64,000 bases of DNA from Rikenellaceae bacterium (GCA_902363575.1 CABJAJ010000005.1:152227-216226); one strand, 5' to 3'. Numbered from the stretch's first letter, positions 52,478 to 62,647 are shown. Program-made: numbers and translations. Notes: a model not told the origin generated them from the sequence alone.

Positions 52478-55177
52478 CTACTCCCCCTTTTCGGCCGTCA
52501 GTTTACGCCGGAGCGTTTCGATCTGCTGCTCGGCCTGCGCCGCGAGGTTGGCGGCCTGCTTCTCGGCCTCCCTGACCAGCGCGTCGCCCCCCTTTTCGGC
52601 CGCCGCTTTCGCCAACGGATTCTTCGCCTTGTCGATCAACTGCTGCCGCTGTCCACGTGCCGCCTCCACCAGCTTCTCGCCCGCACGCGCGGCTTCCGCC
52701 CGCAGCTTCGCGGCCTGCTGCTCGAAAGCCTCCCCGAGCACCTCCCCGACATCCTTGCCGCCGGTGAGTTTTTGCACCTGTTCCTCCACGACGTCCCGCA
52801 CCGCATCGCGGGCCGCCTCCTTCAGCCCGAGGGTGATCTCGGGCGAGGAGAACGTTCCGCCGATATGGACGTTGAAGGTGCTGAGCACACCCCCGGCGCT
52901 CCCCTCGGGCAGCGTCACGCGGGCCGTGTAGTCGATGGTTTCGTCGAGCCCCGTCACGCCCGACAGGTTGATCGAGGTCTTGCCCATGCGGATGTCGAAA
53001 GGCTGCGTGGCGATCCGCCCGTCGGCCACCGTGAAACGGATCCTGACGTCGCGGGCTTCGATCTGCCGCAGCCCTTCGTCGCGCAGCACCCGGGCCAGAG
53101 CATCCAGCGCCGCGATGTTCCCGAGCCGGATATGCTCCGAGCGGATCTCGCCCCGGGCGTCGAGGGTTCCCAGGTCGGGCTGCATGGAGGGCTGCAGGCG
53201 GGCGTTCATCCGCAGCGTCAGCGAATAATCGCCCCCGGTCTTTTCAAACAGGGGCACCAGCCGTTGCACGGTCTCCAGCTCCGCGAAGGTGCGGGCGAAG
53301 GAGGCCTGCTGCACGCTCAGGTCGAGCGACAGGGAGGGATGCAGCGGATCGTCGGCCGTCGCATAGCGACCCGAAGCGTTCACACGGCCTCCGAACAGCC
53401 CCATCTTCAGGCCGTCGAGCGACAGCACGCCCCCGCGCATGGACAACGTCCCCGCAAGGTCGGCGATCTCCATTTGGCGGAAGAGCACCTTGCGGAACGC
53501 CACGCTGAGCGACAGGCGCATGTCGCGCGGCACCTCCAGCGGCTTCGCCTCCGCCGCGGGCGCGGCATCAGGCTCCTGCGCGGCCGCCGCAGGCTGCGAC
53601 GATTCGGGAAGCAGTTGGTTCAGGTCGAGCAGCTCCGAGCGCAGGTAGAGTTTGCCCGCCAAATCCCCCTCGCCCAGCAGATAGCCCAGGTAGTCGGTAA
53701 GCTGCCCCCGGGCCGCAAGGTCGCTCCGCCCGATACGGGCCGTCAGCTCGCCCAGCGTGAGGGCATCGGGCGACACCCCGGCCGACGCGCGGTCGATATG
53801 CACCTCCGGCACGCCGGGCAGCGACAGCTCCAGGTTTTCGATCGTAAAGACCCCCGAAGCCTGCATCTGCCGATAGCGTTTCTGCCGGATATCGGACATG
53901 CGGCCCTCTCCCTGGACGTTGGCCGTAATCAACCCCCGCAGCCGGGTGCCCTCCCCCAGCGGATAGGCCTCGGACAGCGCTCCGAGGTCGATGCGCCCGT
54001 CGAGCTCGGCCCGCAGCCGCAGGTCGCTGACCGGACGCGAGGCGTGCAGCGACGCCCGCAGGTCGTTGCCGCCCAGCGCGAGCGAGAACCGCTCGACATC
54101 CAGCTCCGTGGCGTCCATCGGACCACCGGGGTTGGTCAGGGAGGCTTTCAGGTCGATCCGCTCGATCACCCCCGGCAGCGAGGTGTAGCGCAGCGTGCCG
54201 TCGCTCACTCCGAGCGACACGCCGAACGCGGGCAGCCGCTCGCCGGCAAGCGTGCCCCGTGCCCAGGCCGAGAGGCTCAGTTCGCCCGTCGCCCGCAGGT
54301 CGCGGAAGTCGCGCGCGTAGAGCGCGGGCACGAGCGACAGCACATCCCGGAACGAGGCCTTCGGAGCCGCCGCCTTCAAATCCATCGCAACCCCCTCGTC
54401 CGAGAGGGCGACCCACCCGTCGAGGGAGACCTCTACATCATTTACTTGCAGGCGATTGCGCGACAGCTCGAAACGCCGGGCCGCAAAATCGGCCGCCGCT
54501 TCGATCTCCGCCCCGACCGTCGCACCGCGCAGCAGCTCCGCGCCGCCCGCCGCGAACGTCACGTCGGCAGCGTCGAGCCGCAGCCGCACATCGGCCTGCG
54601 CAGCCGACAGGTCGCCCCGCAGCCGCAACCGCAAAGGCGCCGTCCGAAGTCGCATCCCCGACGAATCGTCGCGGTAGCTCACCCGCGCCCCGTCGATGCG
54701 CACATCCTTGACCGAGAGGCGGAAGGAGGAGGGTTCCTCCCCGGCTTCGGTCTCCCCGGCGGGTTTCCCGGCCTCCTCCGAGGGCTTCATCACCGCCCAG
54801 TTCACCCGTCCGTCCGCGAGCTTGCGGGCCGACACCGAGGGGTCGGTCAGCACCACTTTGGTCACCTCCAGCCCTTCGCCGCCCAGCAGCGAGCCGAGGT
54901 TCACGACCACCGAGATACGACGTGCCGCCACGATCGTGTCGCCGGCGAACTCCCCCTCGCCCACCAGCGTCAGCCCTTTCAGATCGACCGAGGCGCGGGG
55001 GAAGTGGCGGAGCAGGCTCAAATCCAGCCGCTCGAAATCCAGACGGGCCGCAAGGCGTTTTTCCGCTTCGCGGCGGACGATCCCGTCGATCCGGCTTTCG
55101 ACGAGCAGCGGCAGGGTCACCAGCAGCGCCAGTACGACCAGCACGGCGATTCCCAGCACTTTAAAGAGCTTTTTCAT
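52478..55177 (-). CDS. AsmA-family envelope protein
   Basis: An 899-residue protein starting MKKLFKVLGIAVLVVLALLV, one N-terminal membrane anchor. The rest is a long beta-rich periplasmic region of the AsmA/TamB type (ILSLLRHFPRASVDLKGLTL, ARRISVVVNLGSLLGGEGLE, DVRIDGARVSYRD). AsmA-like proteins are bridge-shaped lipid-transfer proteins for envelope phospholipids. The last ~110 residues form an Ala/Glu/Arg-rich coiled coil. It starts 5 bases after the GNAT gene stop, so the two are cotranscribed. Confidence 0.92.
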   Translation of the reverse strand: MKKLFKVLGIAVLVVLALLVTLPLLVESRIDGIVRREAEKRLAARLDFERLDLSLLRHFPRASVDLKGLTLVGEGEFAGDTIVAARRISVVVNLGSLLGGEGLEVTKVVLTDPSVSARKLADGRVNWAVMKPSEEAGKPAGETEAGEEPSSFRLSVKDVRIDGARVSYRDDSSGMRLRTAPLRLRLRGDLSAAQADVRLRLDAADVTFAAGGAELLRGATVGAEIEAAADFAARRFELSRNRLQVNDVEVSLDGWVALSDEGVAMDLKAAAPKASFRDVLSLVPALYARDFRDLRATGELSLSAWARGTLAGERLPAFGVSLGVSDGTLRYTSLPGVIERIDLKASLTNPGGPMDATELDVERFSLALGGNDLRASLHASRPVSDLRLRAELDGRIDLGALSEAYPLGEGTRLRGLITANVQGEGRMSDIRQKRYRQMQASGVFTIENLELSLPGVPEVHIDRASAGVSPDALTLGELTARIGRSDLAARGQLTDYLGYLLGEGDLAGKLYLRSELLDLNQLLPESSQPAAAAQEPDAAPAAEAKPLEVPRDMRLSLSVAFRKVLFRQMEIADLAGTLSMRGGVLSLDGLKMGLFGGRVNASGRYATADDPLHPSLSLDLSVQQASFARTFAELETVQRLVPLFEKTGGDYSLTLRMNARLQPSMQPDLGTLDARGEIRSEHIRLGNIAALDALARVLRDEGLRQIEARDVRIRFTVADGRIATQPFDIRMGKTSINLSGVTGLDETIDYTARVTLPEGSAGGVLSTFNVHIGGTFSSPEITLGLKEAARDAVRDVVEEQVQKLTGGKDVGEVLGEAFEQQAAKLRAEAARAGEKLVEAARGQRQQLIDKAKNPLAKAAAEKGGDALVREAEKQAANLAAQAEQQIETLRRKLTAEKGE

Positions 55178-55182
55178 ATCTT

Positions 55183-55626
55183 TCAACGTGTTAAGTCCAT
55201 GCGGAATACCCCCGTATCGCACAGCCCGAAGCCCAGGCTGCGGTAGAGCGCACGGGCCTCCCGGCGAGCGGGGTTGGAGGTGAGCATCACCCGGTCGGCC
55301 CCCTCGCTGCGGGCCCACGCCACCGCTGCCCCGACCAGGCTGCGTCCGATTCCCCGCCCGCGTGCGGCGGCATCCACCACCACATCCTCGATCCAGACCT
55401 TGCGGCCCGAGGGCACTTCATACGCCGCCGCCGTGAGCACCCCGACGATACGCCCTCCGGCCTCGGCGAAAAAGAGCGCCGTGCAGGGCGACGCCGAGAT
55501 GCGTTCCAGCGCCGCACGCTGCGGCACGGGACAGGCGGACGAAAGCTGCGGCATCAGCCGTGCGAAAGCCTCCTCCAGCGCCCCGTCCACCGTGCGGGCG
55601 CGAACGATGCGTACCGATGATTCCAT
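55183..55626 (-). CDS. GNAT-family N-acetyltransferase
   Basis: A 147-residue protein starting MESSVRIVRARTVDGALEEA. The acyl-CoA-binding loop is VDAAARGRGIGRSLVGAAVA (R-G-x-G-I-G), preceded by VWIEDVVVDA and followed by NPARREARALYRSLGF. Such enzymes acetylate small amines or protein N-termini; the substrate is unknown. A -7 box TATCTTTG lies at 55642-55635. First gene of a two-gene unit with the AsmA-like gene. Confidence 0.92.
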   Translation of the reverse strand: MESSVRIVRARTVDGALEEAFARLMPQLSSACPVPQRAALERISASPCTALFFAEAGGRIVGVLTAAAYEVPSGRKVWIEDVVVDAAARGRGIGRSLVGAAVAWARSEGADRVMLTSNPARREARALYRSLGFGLCDTGVFRMDLTR

Positions 55627-55642
55627 ATCCTTTGCAAAGATA

Positions 55643-55982
55643 GCACAAACCGGATGCAAAACCAACCGCACCGGCGGGATTGTTCGGGCCGGAGGAGAAG
55701 AGGAGGAGGGAGCGGGCTCTCGTCCGTAAAAACCGCATAAACCCGTTGCAAAAAGGGGTGCAGCCCTTTTTATCCCCCGACGACGCACGGCTGCCGCACA
55801 ACCGGCACCCGGAAACGACCGGAGCAAACCGGCGAGCAGAACGAAGAGCAGAACGGAATCGCCCAGCGGAAAACGCCGGGAAACCCGCCCCGAAGGCCGC
55901 TGCCGGGTGCGCCGCCGCAGGCCCGGTCGCAAAAGACCCGCGATTGGCGGCGCAAACCACACGCGGAATAAAAAAATTTTCC
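55643..55982. other. Divergent gap without a supportable gene
   Basis: Lies between the GNAT gene and the hybrid kinase gene. Both flanks carry -7 boxes (55642-55635 minus; TACTTTTG 55983-55990 plus). Nothing else stands out. Confidence 0.55.
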
Positions 55983-56036
55983 TACTTTTGTCTCCATACC
56001 GTCTTGGGGAAAAGAGACGGCCCCCACCCTCGACCG

Positions 56037-59000
56037 ATGAAATATCCGTTTTTCGCCCTGTTCGCAGCCCGCTGCCTCTGTCTGCTGTCGATCGTCGTTC
56101 CGCTCGCCTGTGCGGGCCGCCCCGCAGCCGAGGAGTTCGGCACGCCGACCGCCGTGCGGGAGCGTCTTATCCCGCCGCCGCAAGCTGTCGCTAAGAAGGG
56201 ACAAGCCCCGGCGGAAGCGGAATCCGCCGCTTGCCGCGATACGCTGCCCGCCGCCGTTACCGTGAGCTGCACGGCGACGGTTCCGGGCGCCGAGGGGGAG
56301 TACATGCTGGTCATCAACTCCTACACCGAAGGTACCGCCTGGAGCAGTCAGATCATCGACAGCCTGCTCAATTATATGTCTGCGCACGCGCCGGGCATGC
56401 AGGTCTATACCGAGCATATGTGGAACCTGATGGTGCACGAAGACCTCTATCTGGAGAACTTCCGCGAAGCCCTCGACCGGAAATACGGCTCCGCGCCCCG
56501 CATGATCGTCTATATCGGCAACAGCAGTTGGACGATGCTCCACGACCTGCTGCGCGCCAAATGGCCCGACACCTGGAGCCTCTACTGCTCGGACCGGGAT
56601 TACGTGCTGCGGCCCGAGGCCTATCGGGTCGATGCGCCGCTCGACGGCGAGCGGACGCCCCTGACCCGTCTGGCCGGGGAGCGGGAACGGCTGCTGGTGC
56701 TTTCATACCGTCTCTACATGCGGCAGACCATCGAGCAGATGCGCCGGCTGCTGCCCGAAATGGAGGAGCTGCTCTTCGTCTCCGACCGGCGGGGGATCAG
56801 CCGGCTGAACCGCTCCGACCTGCGGACGGTATGCGCCGAACATTTCCCCGACCTGCGCCTGCGCTTCCTGACGGAAGGGGAGCTGACCCTCGACGAGCTG
56901 CTGGCCCGGCTGCGGGAGTCCGATCCCGCGCGTTCGGGCATCCTCTTCTTCTCGTGGATTCAGCAGGGCGAGCTCTCCGGCCGGACGATTCTAAGCTCGA
57001 AAGTCGAGAAAATCATCGGGCTGTACGCCCGGCGGCCGATGTTCGTGCTCCAGGATCTCGACGTGGGGGACGAGAAAACCGAGATCGTCGGCGGCTACTT
57101 CCCCTCGGCGGCCGCCAACGGCGCGGCGCTCAGCCGCAGCCTCGACGAGCTGTTCGCCCTCAGCGGCGGCGGCGCCTCCCCGGCCGATTTTTACCGGACG
57201 CCCGAACCGGCACAACCCGTGTTCAACTACGAAGTGCTCGCCCGCCACGGGCTCGACCCCGCCGCCCTCTCCGACGCGCTGTTCTACGACCGGCCTCAAA
57301 CGCTGCTGTTCCGCTACCGCTACCAGTTGGCGGCGCTGGCCGTCTGCTTCCTGCTGTTGCTGCTGGTCATCCGCGTGCTGGTGGTGCAGCGCAACGCCCA
57401 GCGCCAGCAGATGCGGCTGATGGACGACTTCCGCAACCTGTTCGACAATATGCCGGTGGGCTACCTCGAACTGGCGCTGCTCCGCGACGCCCGCGGTCGG
57501 GCCGTGGACTGCCGGATCGAGGCGGTCAATCCCTACTGGGAAACCCAGTTCGGCGACCGCAAAAATTTCGTCCATTTCCGGGGCACGGAGCTCGAGCCCG
57601 CCAGGAGCGACCGTCTGCTCGAACTGGCGCAGCAGGTGCTCAGCACCCACCGCGAGACCACCGTGCAGTACCACCACCGCCCCACCGACCGCCACTACCT
57701 GCTGGTGGTCACCGCTTCGCGCAAGCCCGACCGCGCCGACTTCTTCTTCGCCCAGAACACCAGCCTGATCCGCGCCCAGCAAGACATCGACCGCCTTAAC
57801 CACAAGCTGGCGCTCGCGCTCGACGCCACCCGTCTGCTGAGCTGGCATTGGGACGTCCCGGGCGAGCGCATCCATTACGACCGCCACGACGACCGCACCG
57901 GCTACCGCGAGCAGCGCACCATCCACCCCCGCGACTACTTCTCCCGCCTGCATCCCGACGATCGCGAGCGGGTGACGGCGAGCTACCGCCGGCTCATCGA
58001 CGGCCGCACCGAACGGCTCAAAGAGGAGTACCGCATCGCCGTCAGGGAGGCGGAGGGGGCCTGCCGCTACGAGTGGGTGCTCATCCACGCCCTGGCGGAC
58101 GAACGGGACGAAACGGGCGAGCCCCTGAGCATCATCGGCTCGTCGCTGGTCATCACCGGCCAGAAACAGGCCGAGCTGGAGCTGATCCGCGCCAAGGAGC
58201 AGGCCGAGGAGTCGAACCGCCTCAAGTCGGCGTTCCTGGCCAACATGAGCCACGAAATCCGCACGCCCCTGAACGCCATCGTCGGCTTCTCGGAAATCCT
58301 CTCCCAGACGGACGACCCCGACCAGCGGGCCGACTACTTCGGCATCATCCGCGACAACAACAAGCTGCTGCTGCAACTCATCGGCGATATCCTCGACCTG
58401 TCGAAAATCGAGGCGGGGACGCTCGAACTCCACTATGCCGAGGTCGATCTGAACGCTCTGCTCGGCGAGCAGGTGCAGGCGGCCCAACTGCGGGCCGGCA
58501 GCGGCGTGCGGGTCGAACTCGCCCGTCCGGCACCCCGGGGGCCGGTCCGCACGGAGAAAAACCGCCTGATGCAGGTGGTCAATAACCTGCTGGGCAACGC
58601 CCTCAAGTTCACGCGCGAAGGGTACATCCGCGTAAGCTGCGCCGTCGAAGGGGGCGACCGGCTGCGCTTCGAGGTCGAGGACACGGGCTGCGGCATCCCT
58701 GCCGACAAACGCGAGGAGGTCTTCGGCCGCTTCGTCAAGCTGAATCGCTTTTCCCAGGGCACGGGGCTCGGTCTGGCCATCTGTCGCAGCATCGTGCAGA
58801 GCATGGGCGGGGAGATCGGGCTGGGCGAAACCGCCTCGGGCCGGGGCTCGCTCTTCTGGTTCACGATTCCTTACGAGCCGACGGGAGCGCCGGCCGATTC
58901 GACTCCCGACGAGGCTTCCGATTCACGGCCGGACATCGCCCCCGACAGGCCGACCCTGCTCGTGGCCGAGGATAACGCCGACAACTACCGCCTGCTCGAA

Positions 59001-59318
59001 TCGATCCTGGGGCCCGCCTGCCGCCTGCTTCACGCCTGGAACGGCCGCGAGGCGACGGAGCTGCACGCCCGCCACCGCCCCGACCTGATCCTCATGGACC
59101 TGAGCATGCCCGAAATGGACGGCTACCAAGCTACGGAGGCCATCCGCGCCCGCGATGCCGAGGTGCCGATCATCGCTGTCACGGCCTACGCCTATGCCAG
59201 CGACGAAGCCCGCGTGCTCTCCGGCGGTTTCGACGGCTACATCGCCAAACCCATCGACGCCGGGGCGCTCACCGACCTGATCGCACGGCTGCTCCGCAGG
59301 CGGCGACAGGCCGGCTGA
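56037..59318 (+). CDS. Hybrid sensor histidine kinase / response regulator
   Basis: A 1093-residue protein starting MKYPFFALFAARCLCLLSIV. A periplasmic ligand-binding region (~80-400) resembles the ABC-type substrate-binding fold of some Bacteroidetes kinases (YMLVINSYTEGTAWSSQIID). A membrane span (~430-450), two PAS-like domains (~470-720), HisKA with phospho-His in NMSHEIRTPLNAIVGF (~737), HATPase with NNLLGNALKF, DTGCGIP and GTGLGLAI, and a C-terminal receiver with Asp in DLILMDLSMPEMDGYQ follow. No output domain, so it must signal through another protein. The trigger is unknown. Confidence 0.93.
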   Translation: MKYPFFALFAARCLCLLSIVVPLACAGRPAAEEFGTPTAVRERLIPPPQAVAKKGQAPAEAESAACRDTLPAAVTVSCTATVPGAEGEYMLVINSYTEGTAWSSQIIDSLLNYMSAHAPGMQVYTEHMWNLMVHEDLYLENFREALDRKYGSAPRMIVYIGNSSWTMLHDLLRAKWPDTWSLYCSDRDYVLRPEAYRVDAPLDGERTPLTRLAGERERLLVLSYRLYMRQTIEQMRRLLPEMEELLFVSDRRGISRLNRSDLRTVCAEHFPDLRLRFLTEGELTLDELLARLRESDPARSGILFFSWIQQGELSGRTILSSKVEKIIGLYARRPMFVLQDLDVGDEKTEIVGGYFPSAAANGAALSRSLDELFALSGGGASPADFYRTPEPAQPVFNYEVLARHGLDPAALSDALFYDRPQTLLFRYRYQLAALAVCFLLLLLVIRVLVVQRNAQRQQMRLMDDFRNLFDNMPVGYLELALLRDARGRAVDCRIEAVNPYWETQFGDRKNFVHFRGTELEPARSDRLLELAQQVLSTHRETTVQYHHRPTDRHYLLVVTASRKPDRADFFFAQNTSLIRAQQDIDRLNHKLALALDATRLLSWHWDVPGERIHYDRHDDRTGYREQRTIHPRDYFSRLHPDDRERVTASYRRLIDGRTERLKEEYRIAVREAEGACRYEWVLIHALADERDETGEPLSIIGSSLVITGQKQAELELIRAKEQAEESNRLKSAFLANMSHEIRTPLNAIVGFSEILSQTDDPDQRADYFGIIRDNNKLLLQLIGDILDLSKIEAGTLELHYAEVDLNALLGEQVQAAQLRAGSGVRVELARPAPRGPVRTEKNRLMQVVNNLLGNALKFTREGYIRVSCAVEGGDRLRFEVEDTGCGIPADKREEVFGRFVKLNRFSQGTGLGLAICRSIVQSMGGEIGLGETASGRGSLFWFTIPYEPTGAPADSTPDEASDSRPDIAPDRPTLLVAEDNADNYRLLESILGPACRLLHAWNGREATELHARHRPDLILMDLSMPEMDGYQATEAIRARDAEVPIIAVTAYAYASDEARVLSGGFDGYIAKPIDAGALTDLIARLLRRRRQAG

Positions 59319-59514
59319 CCGCCCGCCATCCGGCGGAACGGGCGGACGAATGTTCCGCCCCTTCTCCGCGACCGGGCCGGGCAGAGGAGCCTCCGCCGCT
59401 GCAGGCCGACGCCGAACCGCGGAGTGCGGACAACGGGCGCCCCGCTATGGCCCCGTAGCGGCCCCGCACGGACGACCGCGCACGACGGGCGATACGAAAA
59501 AAGCGCCCGGCGCG
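59319..59514. other. Gap without a supportable gene
   Basis: GC-rich sequence after the kinase gene; no terminator or repeat is obvious. Confidence 0.5.
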
Positions 59515-59545
59515 TTTGGATAATCAGAATTTTTCCGTATATTTA
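59515..59545 (+). promoter_or_regulatory. Putative promoter of the EF-G2 gene
   Basis: TTTG at 59515-59518, 19 bases, TATATTTA at 59538-59545, one mismatch from the -7 consensus. The leader would be about 115 bases. Confidence 0.55.
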
Positions 59546-59666
59546 TCCTCGCTGTGCCGAATTGCGCCGCCGCGTGCGGCTGTGCACCGGCGCGGCCAAC
59601 GCCGCCGTCCGCAACCGTTCCGCGCGGCCGGCGGCGGAAGTCGGAAAACCTTAAAACATACCGAAT

Positions 59667-61820
59667 ATGAAAAACTATTCAGCCAAAGAGATCAAAAACA
59701 TCGTACTGATCGGAGCCCCCGGCTCGGGTAAGACCACCCTGGCCGAGGCGATGGCTTTTGAAGGCAAAGTCATCGACCGCCGGGGCAGCGTCGAAACCAA
59801 CAACACGCTTTCGGACAACACCGATATCGAGCACGAATACAAGCGGTCGATCTATGCGACCATCCTCTTCACGGAGTTCATGGACCGCAAGCTCAACATC
59901 ATCGACTGCCCGGGCTCGGACGACTTCTGCGGCAACCTCTTCTCGGCCTTCAAGGTGGGCGACGTCGGGGTTTTCCTCATCAACGCCCAGAACGGCTGGG
60001 AGGTGGGCAGCGAGATTCAGGCCCGCTATGCGCGGCTGCTCGACAAACCCCTGATCGGGGTGGTGAACCAGCTCGACGCCGAGAAAGCCAACTTCGAGGC
60101 CACGATCGAGAGCATCCGCGCCGCTTCGCGCGTGAAGCCCGTCATCGTGCAGTACCCCGTGAATCAGGGGCCGGAGTTCAACGCCTTCATCGACGTGCTG
60201 CTGATGAAGATGTACCGCTTCCAGGACGAGAACGGCCGCCGCGAGGAGCTCGACATCCCGGCCGACGAGATGGAGCGCGCCGAGGCGCTCAACAAGGAGC
60301 TGGTCGAGATGGCCGCCGAGCACGACGAGGCCCTCATGGAGCTCTACTTCGACAAAGGGACGCTCACGCAGGACGACATCCGCGCGGGCCTCAAGATCGG
60401 GGTCGCCAACCGCGAGATTATGCCCGTCTTCTGCGCCAGCGGCAAGCGCGACATCGGCACCAAGCGCCTCATGGAGTTCATCATCAACGTGGCTCCCGGC
60501 CCGCTCAAGGCCCACAAGTTCCTCTCGACCGAGGGCGAGGAGATCGCCGCCGACGAGAACGGCCCCGCCGTGGCTTTCGTCTTCAAGAGCCAGATCGAGC
60601 AGCACATCGGCGAAATATCCTACTTCCGCGTCATCCGGGGCCGTCTGACCGAGGGCACCGAGCTCATCAACACCCGCACGGGCAACAAGGAGAAGATTTC
60701 GCAGCTCTTCGCCGTGGCCGGTAAGAACCGCATCAAGGTCACCGAGCTGTCGGCCGGCGACATCGGCTGCACGGTCAAGCTCAAGGGCACGCGCACCAAC
60801 GACACCCTTGCGGCTGCTTCGGCGCCCGTAACCATCGAGCCTATCGCTTTCCCCGAACCCCGCTACCGCGCCGCCGTGAAAGCCAAAAACCAGTCCGACG
60901 AGGAGAAGCTGGGCAAGCTGCTGGGCGACGCCAAATACGAAGACCCGACCATCCTGGTCGAATACTCCAAGGAGCTCAAGCAGACCATCATCCAGGGTCA
61001 GGGCGAACACCACCTCAACATCCTCAAAAACCGGCTGGCCGCCGAAAACAAGATGGAGATCGAGTACTTCGCCCCCCGCATCCCCTACCGCGAAACCATC
61101 ACCAAGGTCGCGCAGGCCGACTACCGCCACAAGAAACAGTCGGGCGGCTCGGGGCAGTTCGGCGAGGTGCACATGATTATCGAACCCTATTACGAGGGTA
61201 TGCCCGATCCCAAGACCTACAAGCTGAGCAAGGGCGAGATCACCGTGAATGTCAAGGGCAAGGAGGAGTACGACCTGCCGTGGGGCGGCAAACTCCTGTA
61301 TTACAACGCCATCGTCGGCGGGGCCATCGACGCCCGCTTCATGCCGGCGATCCTCAAGGGCGTCATGGAGAAGATGGACGAAGGGCCGCTTACGGGCTCC
61401 TATGCGCGCGACATCCGCGTGGTGATCTACGACGGCAAGATGCACCCGGTGGATTCCAACGAGATTTCGTTCAAGCTCGCCGCCCGCAACGCATTCAAGG
61501 AGGCGTTCCGCAACGCCGGGCCGAAGATCATGGAGCCGATTTACAGCGTCGAGGTGCTCACCCCGAGCGAGTATATGGGCGCCGTGATGAGCGACCTCCA
61601 GAACCGCCGCGCGATGATCGAGGGCATGGAGTCCGACAAGGGCTTCGACCGCCTCAACGCCCGCGTGCCGCTGGCCGAGCTCTACCGCTACTCGACGACC
61701 CTCTCGTCGCTCACCTCCGGCTCGGCAACCTACTCCATGCGTCTGGCCTCCTACGAACAGGTGCCCGCCGACGTGCAGGAGAAGCTGCTCAAGGCCTACA
61801 CCGACACCGACGAGGAGTAA
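59667..61820 (+). CDS. EF-G paralogue (EF-G2 type) with altered GTPase motifs
   Basis: A 717-residue protein with all five EF-G domains. G1 is GAPGSGKT (16-23) rather than the usual xxxDAGKT; G3 is DCPGS (80-84), lacking the catalytic His of DTPGH; G4 is NQLD (134-137) instead of NKxD. Domain IV and the C-terminal EF-G fold are complete (GSGQFGEVHMIIEPY, SEYMGAVMSDLQNRRAMIEG). In Bacteroides, a comparable EF-G2 is reported to support translation under starvation without normal GTP hydrolysis; that link is by analogy. A terminator follows. Confidence 0.9.
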   Translation: MKNYSAKEIKNIVLIGAPGSGKTTLAEAMAFEGKVIDRRGSVETNNTLSDNTDIEHEYKRSIYATILFTEFMDRKLNIIDCPGSDDFCGNLFSAFKVGDVGVFLINAQNGWEVGSEIQARYARLLDKPLIGVVNQLDAEKANFEATIESIRAASRVKPVIVQYPVNQGPEFNAFIDVLLMKMYRFQDENGRREELDIPADEMERAEALNKELVEMAAEHDEALMELYFDKGTLTQDDIRAGLKIGVANREIMPVFCASGKRDIGTKRLMEFIINVAPGPLKAHKFLSTEGEEIAADENGPAVAFVFKSQIEQHIGEISYFRVIRGRLTEGTELINTRTGNKEKISQLFAVAGKNRIKVTELSAGDIGCTVKLKGTRTNDTLAAASAPVTIEPIAFPEPRYRAAVKAKNQSDEEKLGKLLGDAKYEDPTILVEYSKELKQTIIQGQGEHHLNILKNRLAAENKMEIEYFAPRIPYRETITKVAQADYRHKKQSGGSGQFGEVHMIIEPYYEGMPDPKTYKLSKGEITVNVKGKEEYDLPWGGKLLYYNAIVGGAIDARFMPAILKGVMEKMDEGPLTGSYARDIRVVIYDGKMHPVDSNEISFKLAARNAFKEAFRNAGPKIMEPIYSVEVLTPSEYMGAVMSDLQNRRAMIEGMESDKGFDRLNARVPLAELYRYSTTLSSLTSGSATYSMRLASYEQVPADVQEKLLKAYTDTDEE

Positions 61821-61842
61821 CCTCCCTCCTCCGTCCGCACGA

Positions 61843-61871
61843 GCGGAGCCGCCCCAGCCGGGCGGCTCCGC
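61843..61871 (+). terminator. Terminator of the EF-G2 gene
   Basis: GCGGAGCCGCCC / GGGCGGCTCCGC, 12 bp stem with loop CAGCC, followed by TTATTT. From about 61940 the sequence becomes clearly more AT-rich. Confidence 0.85.
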
Positions 61872-62211
61872 TTATTTCCGTCGATAACGGCCCTCCGCAA
61901 TTCCGGGGCTCTCTGCGGGCAGGAGCACTCCGTCCGACCGGATAGCAGGGCATAAACTAAAAATAGCAGGGCATAAACCGAAAAATGTTCCGATCTGCCC
62001 TCTCCTGCCCGGCGGCACAAGGGCGGCTTGTCATCTTCCGGTCTGTCGCTCACTTTTTACCGCCTTTTTCTGTCCTTTGGGATAGTCGATGCCGGTGAAA
62101 AATTCGTCAATAGACCTATTTTTGATAATTCAGGATCTTTGAATATCGGCCACTATTTTCCGTGAATACAAAAAAATCACGGCCAATTCGCAGGTATATG
62201 ATATTTTTAAG

Positions 62212-62318
62212 TATCTTTATCCCAGCTCAATGCAGTAGGACAGACAAGGGCGCAGGACAGCTTTCTGGTTTCGGGTTTTCCACGACCTGCGTATGGGACT
62301 GACACCGCGCCCTCTTTT
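62212..62318 (+). ncRNA. Structured leader, copy 1 (degenerate)
   Basis: TATCTTTA (62212-62219), then CCCAGCTCAATGCA, then a ~85-base block with closing stem AGGGCGC (62247-62253) / GCGCCCT (62307-62313) and CTTTTA. It matches the second copy ending at 63230 block by block (GCGCAGGACAGCTTTCTGG). Downstream similarity continues for ~30 bases but the start codon of the copy-2 gene is lost, so this copy looks like a relic. Could be a small RNA or attenuator. Confidence 0.65.
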
Positions 62319-62392
62319 ATTTCCGGGGTGACTGCCACCAGCCAAACCCACCGCACAAGAAAATCTCCTCCAACCCTCAAAGCGGCAAAATA

Positions 62393-62418
62393 AACAAAGC
62401 GTCTTTCGACGCTTTGTT
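62393..62418 (-). terminator. Terminator of the XRE gene
   Basis: Perfect 11 bp stem AACAAAGCGTC / GACGCTTTGTT with a 4-base loop, overlapping the XRE stop codon and followed on the minus strand by TATTTT. Confidence 0.8.
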
Positions 62419-62647
62419 ATAGATTCTCCAGAGAACGAAAGAAATCCACTATGGTTATCTGGTAATATTTGCAAAGTTTGGATAGTGTGCTTATCGAAAT
62501 ATTATATTTTGCAGTTTCGATTTTTCCAATATGAATTCCCGTATCTTCATACACTGTTTCCTGCGAAACACCCTTGATTGCACGAAGTACCTTAAATCTG
62601 CGAGCAATAGCTTGCAAGAGTTGGATATCGCGCACTTGAGATTTCAT
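62417..62647 (-). CDS. XRE-family (Cro/CI-type) repressor
   Basis: A 76-residue protein starting MKSQVRDIQLLQAIARRFKV. The single HTH-3 domain reads LRAIKGVSQETVYEDTGIHI, then GKIETAKYNISISTLSKLCK and YYQITIVDFF. An upstream in-frame start at 62698 is unlikely because its codons overlie a palindrome that looks like the operator. AT-rich, unlike the core genes of the window. Small XRE proteins like this often control mobile elements or toxin-antitoxin modules; no partner is visible. Confidence 0.85.
   Translation of the reverse strand: MKSQVRDIQLLQAIARRFKVLRAIKGVSQETVYEDTGIHIGKIETAKYNISISTLSKLCKYYQITIVDFFRSLENL

Noticed and set aside
52364-55246. Plus-strand open frame of 960 codons
   Set aside because: Antisense to the AsmA-like gene; composition is that of a complementary-strand shadow.
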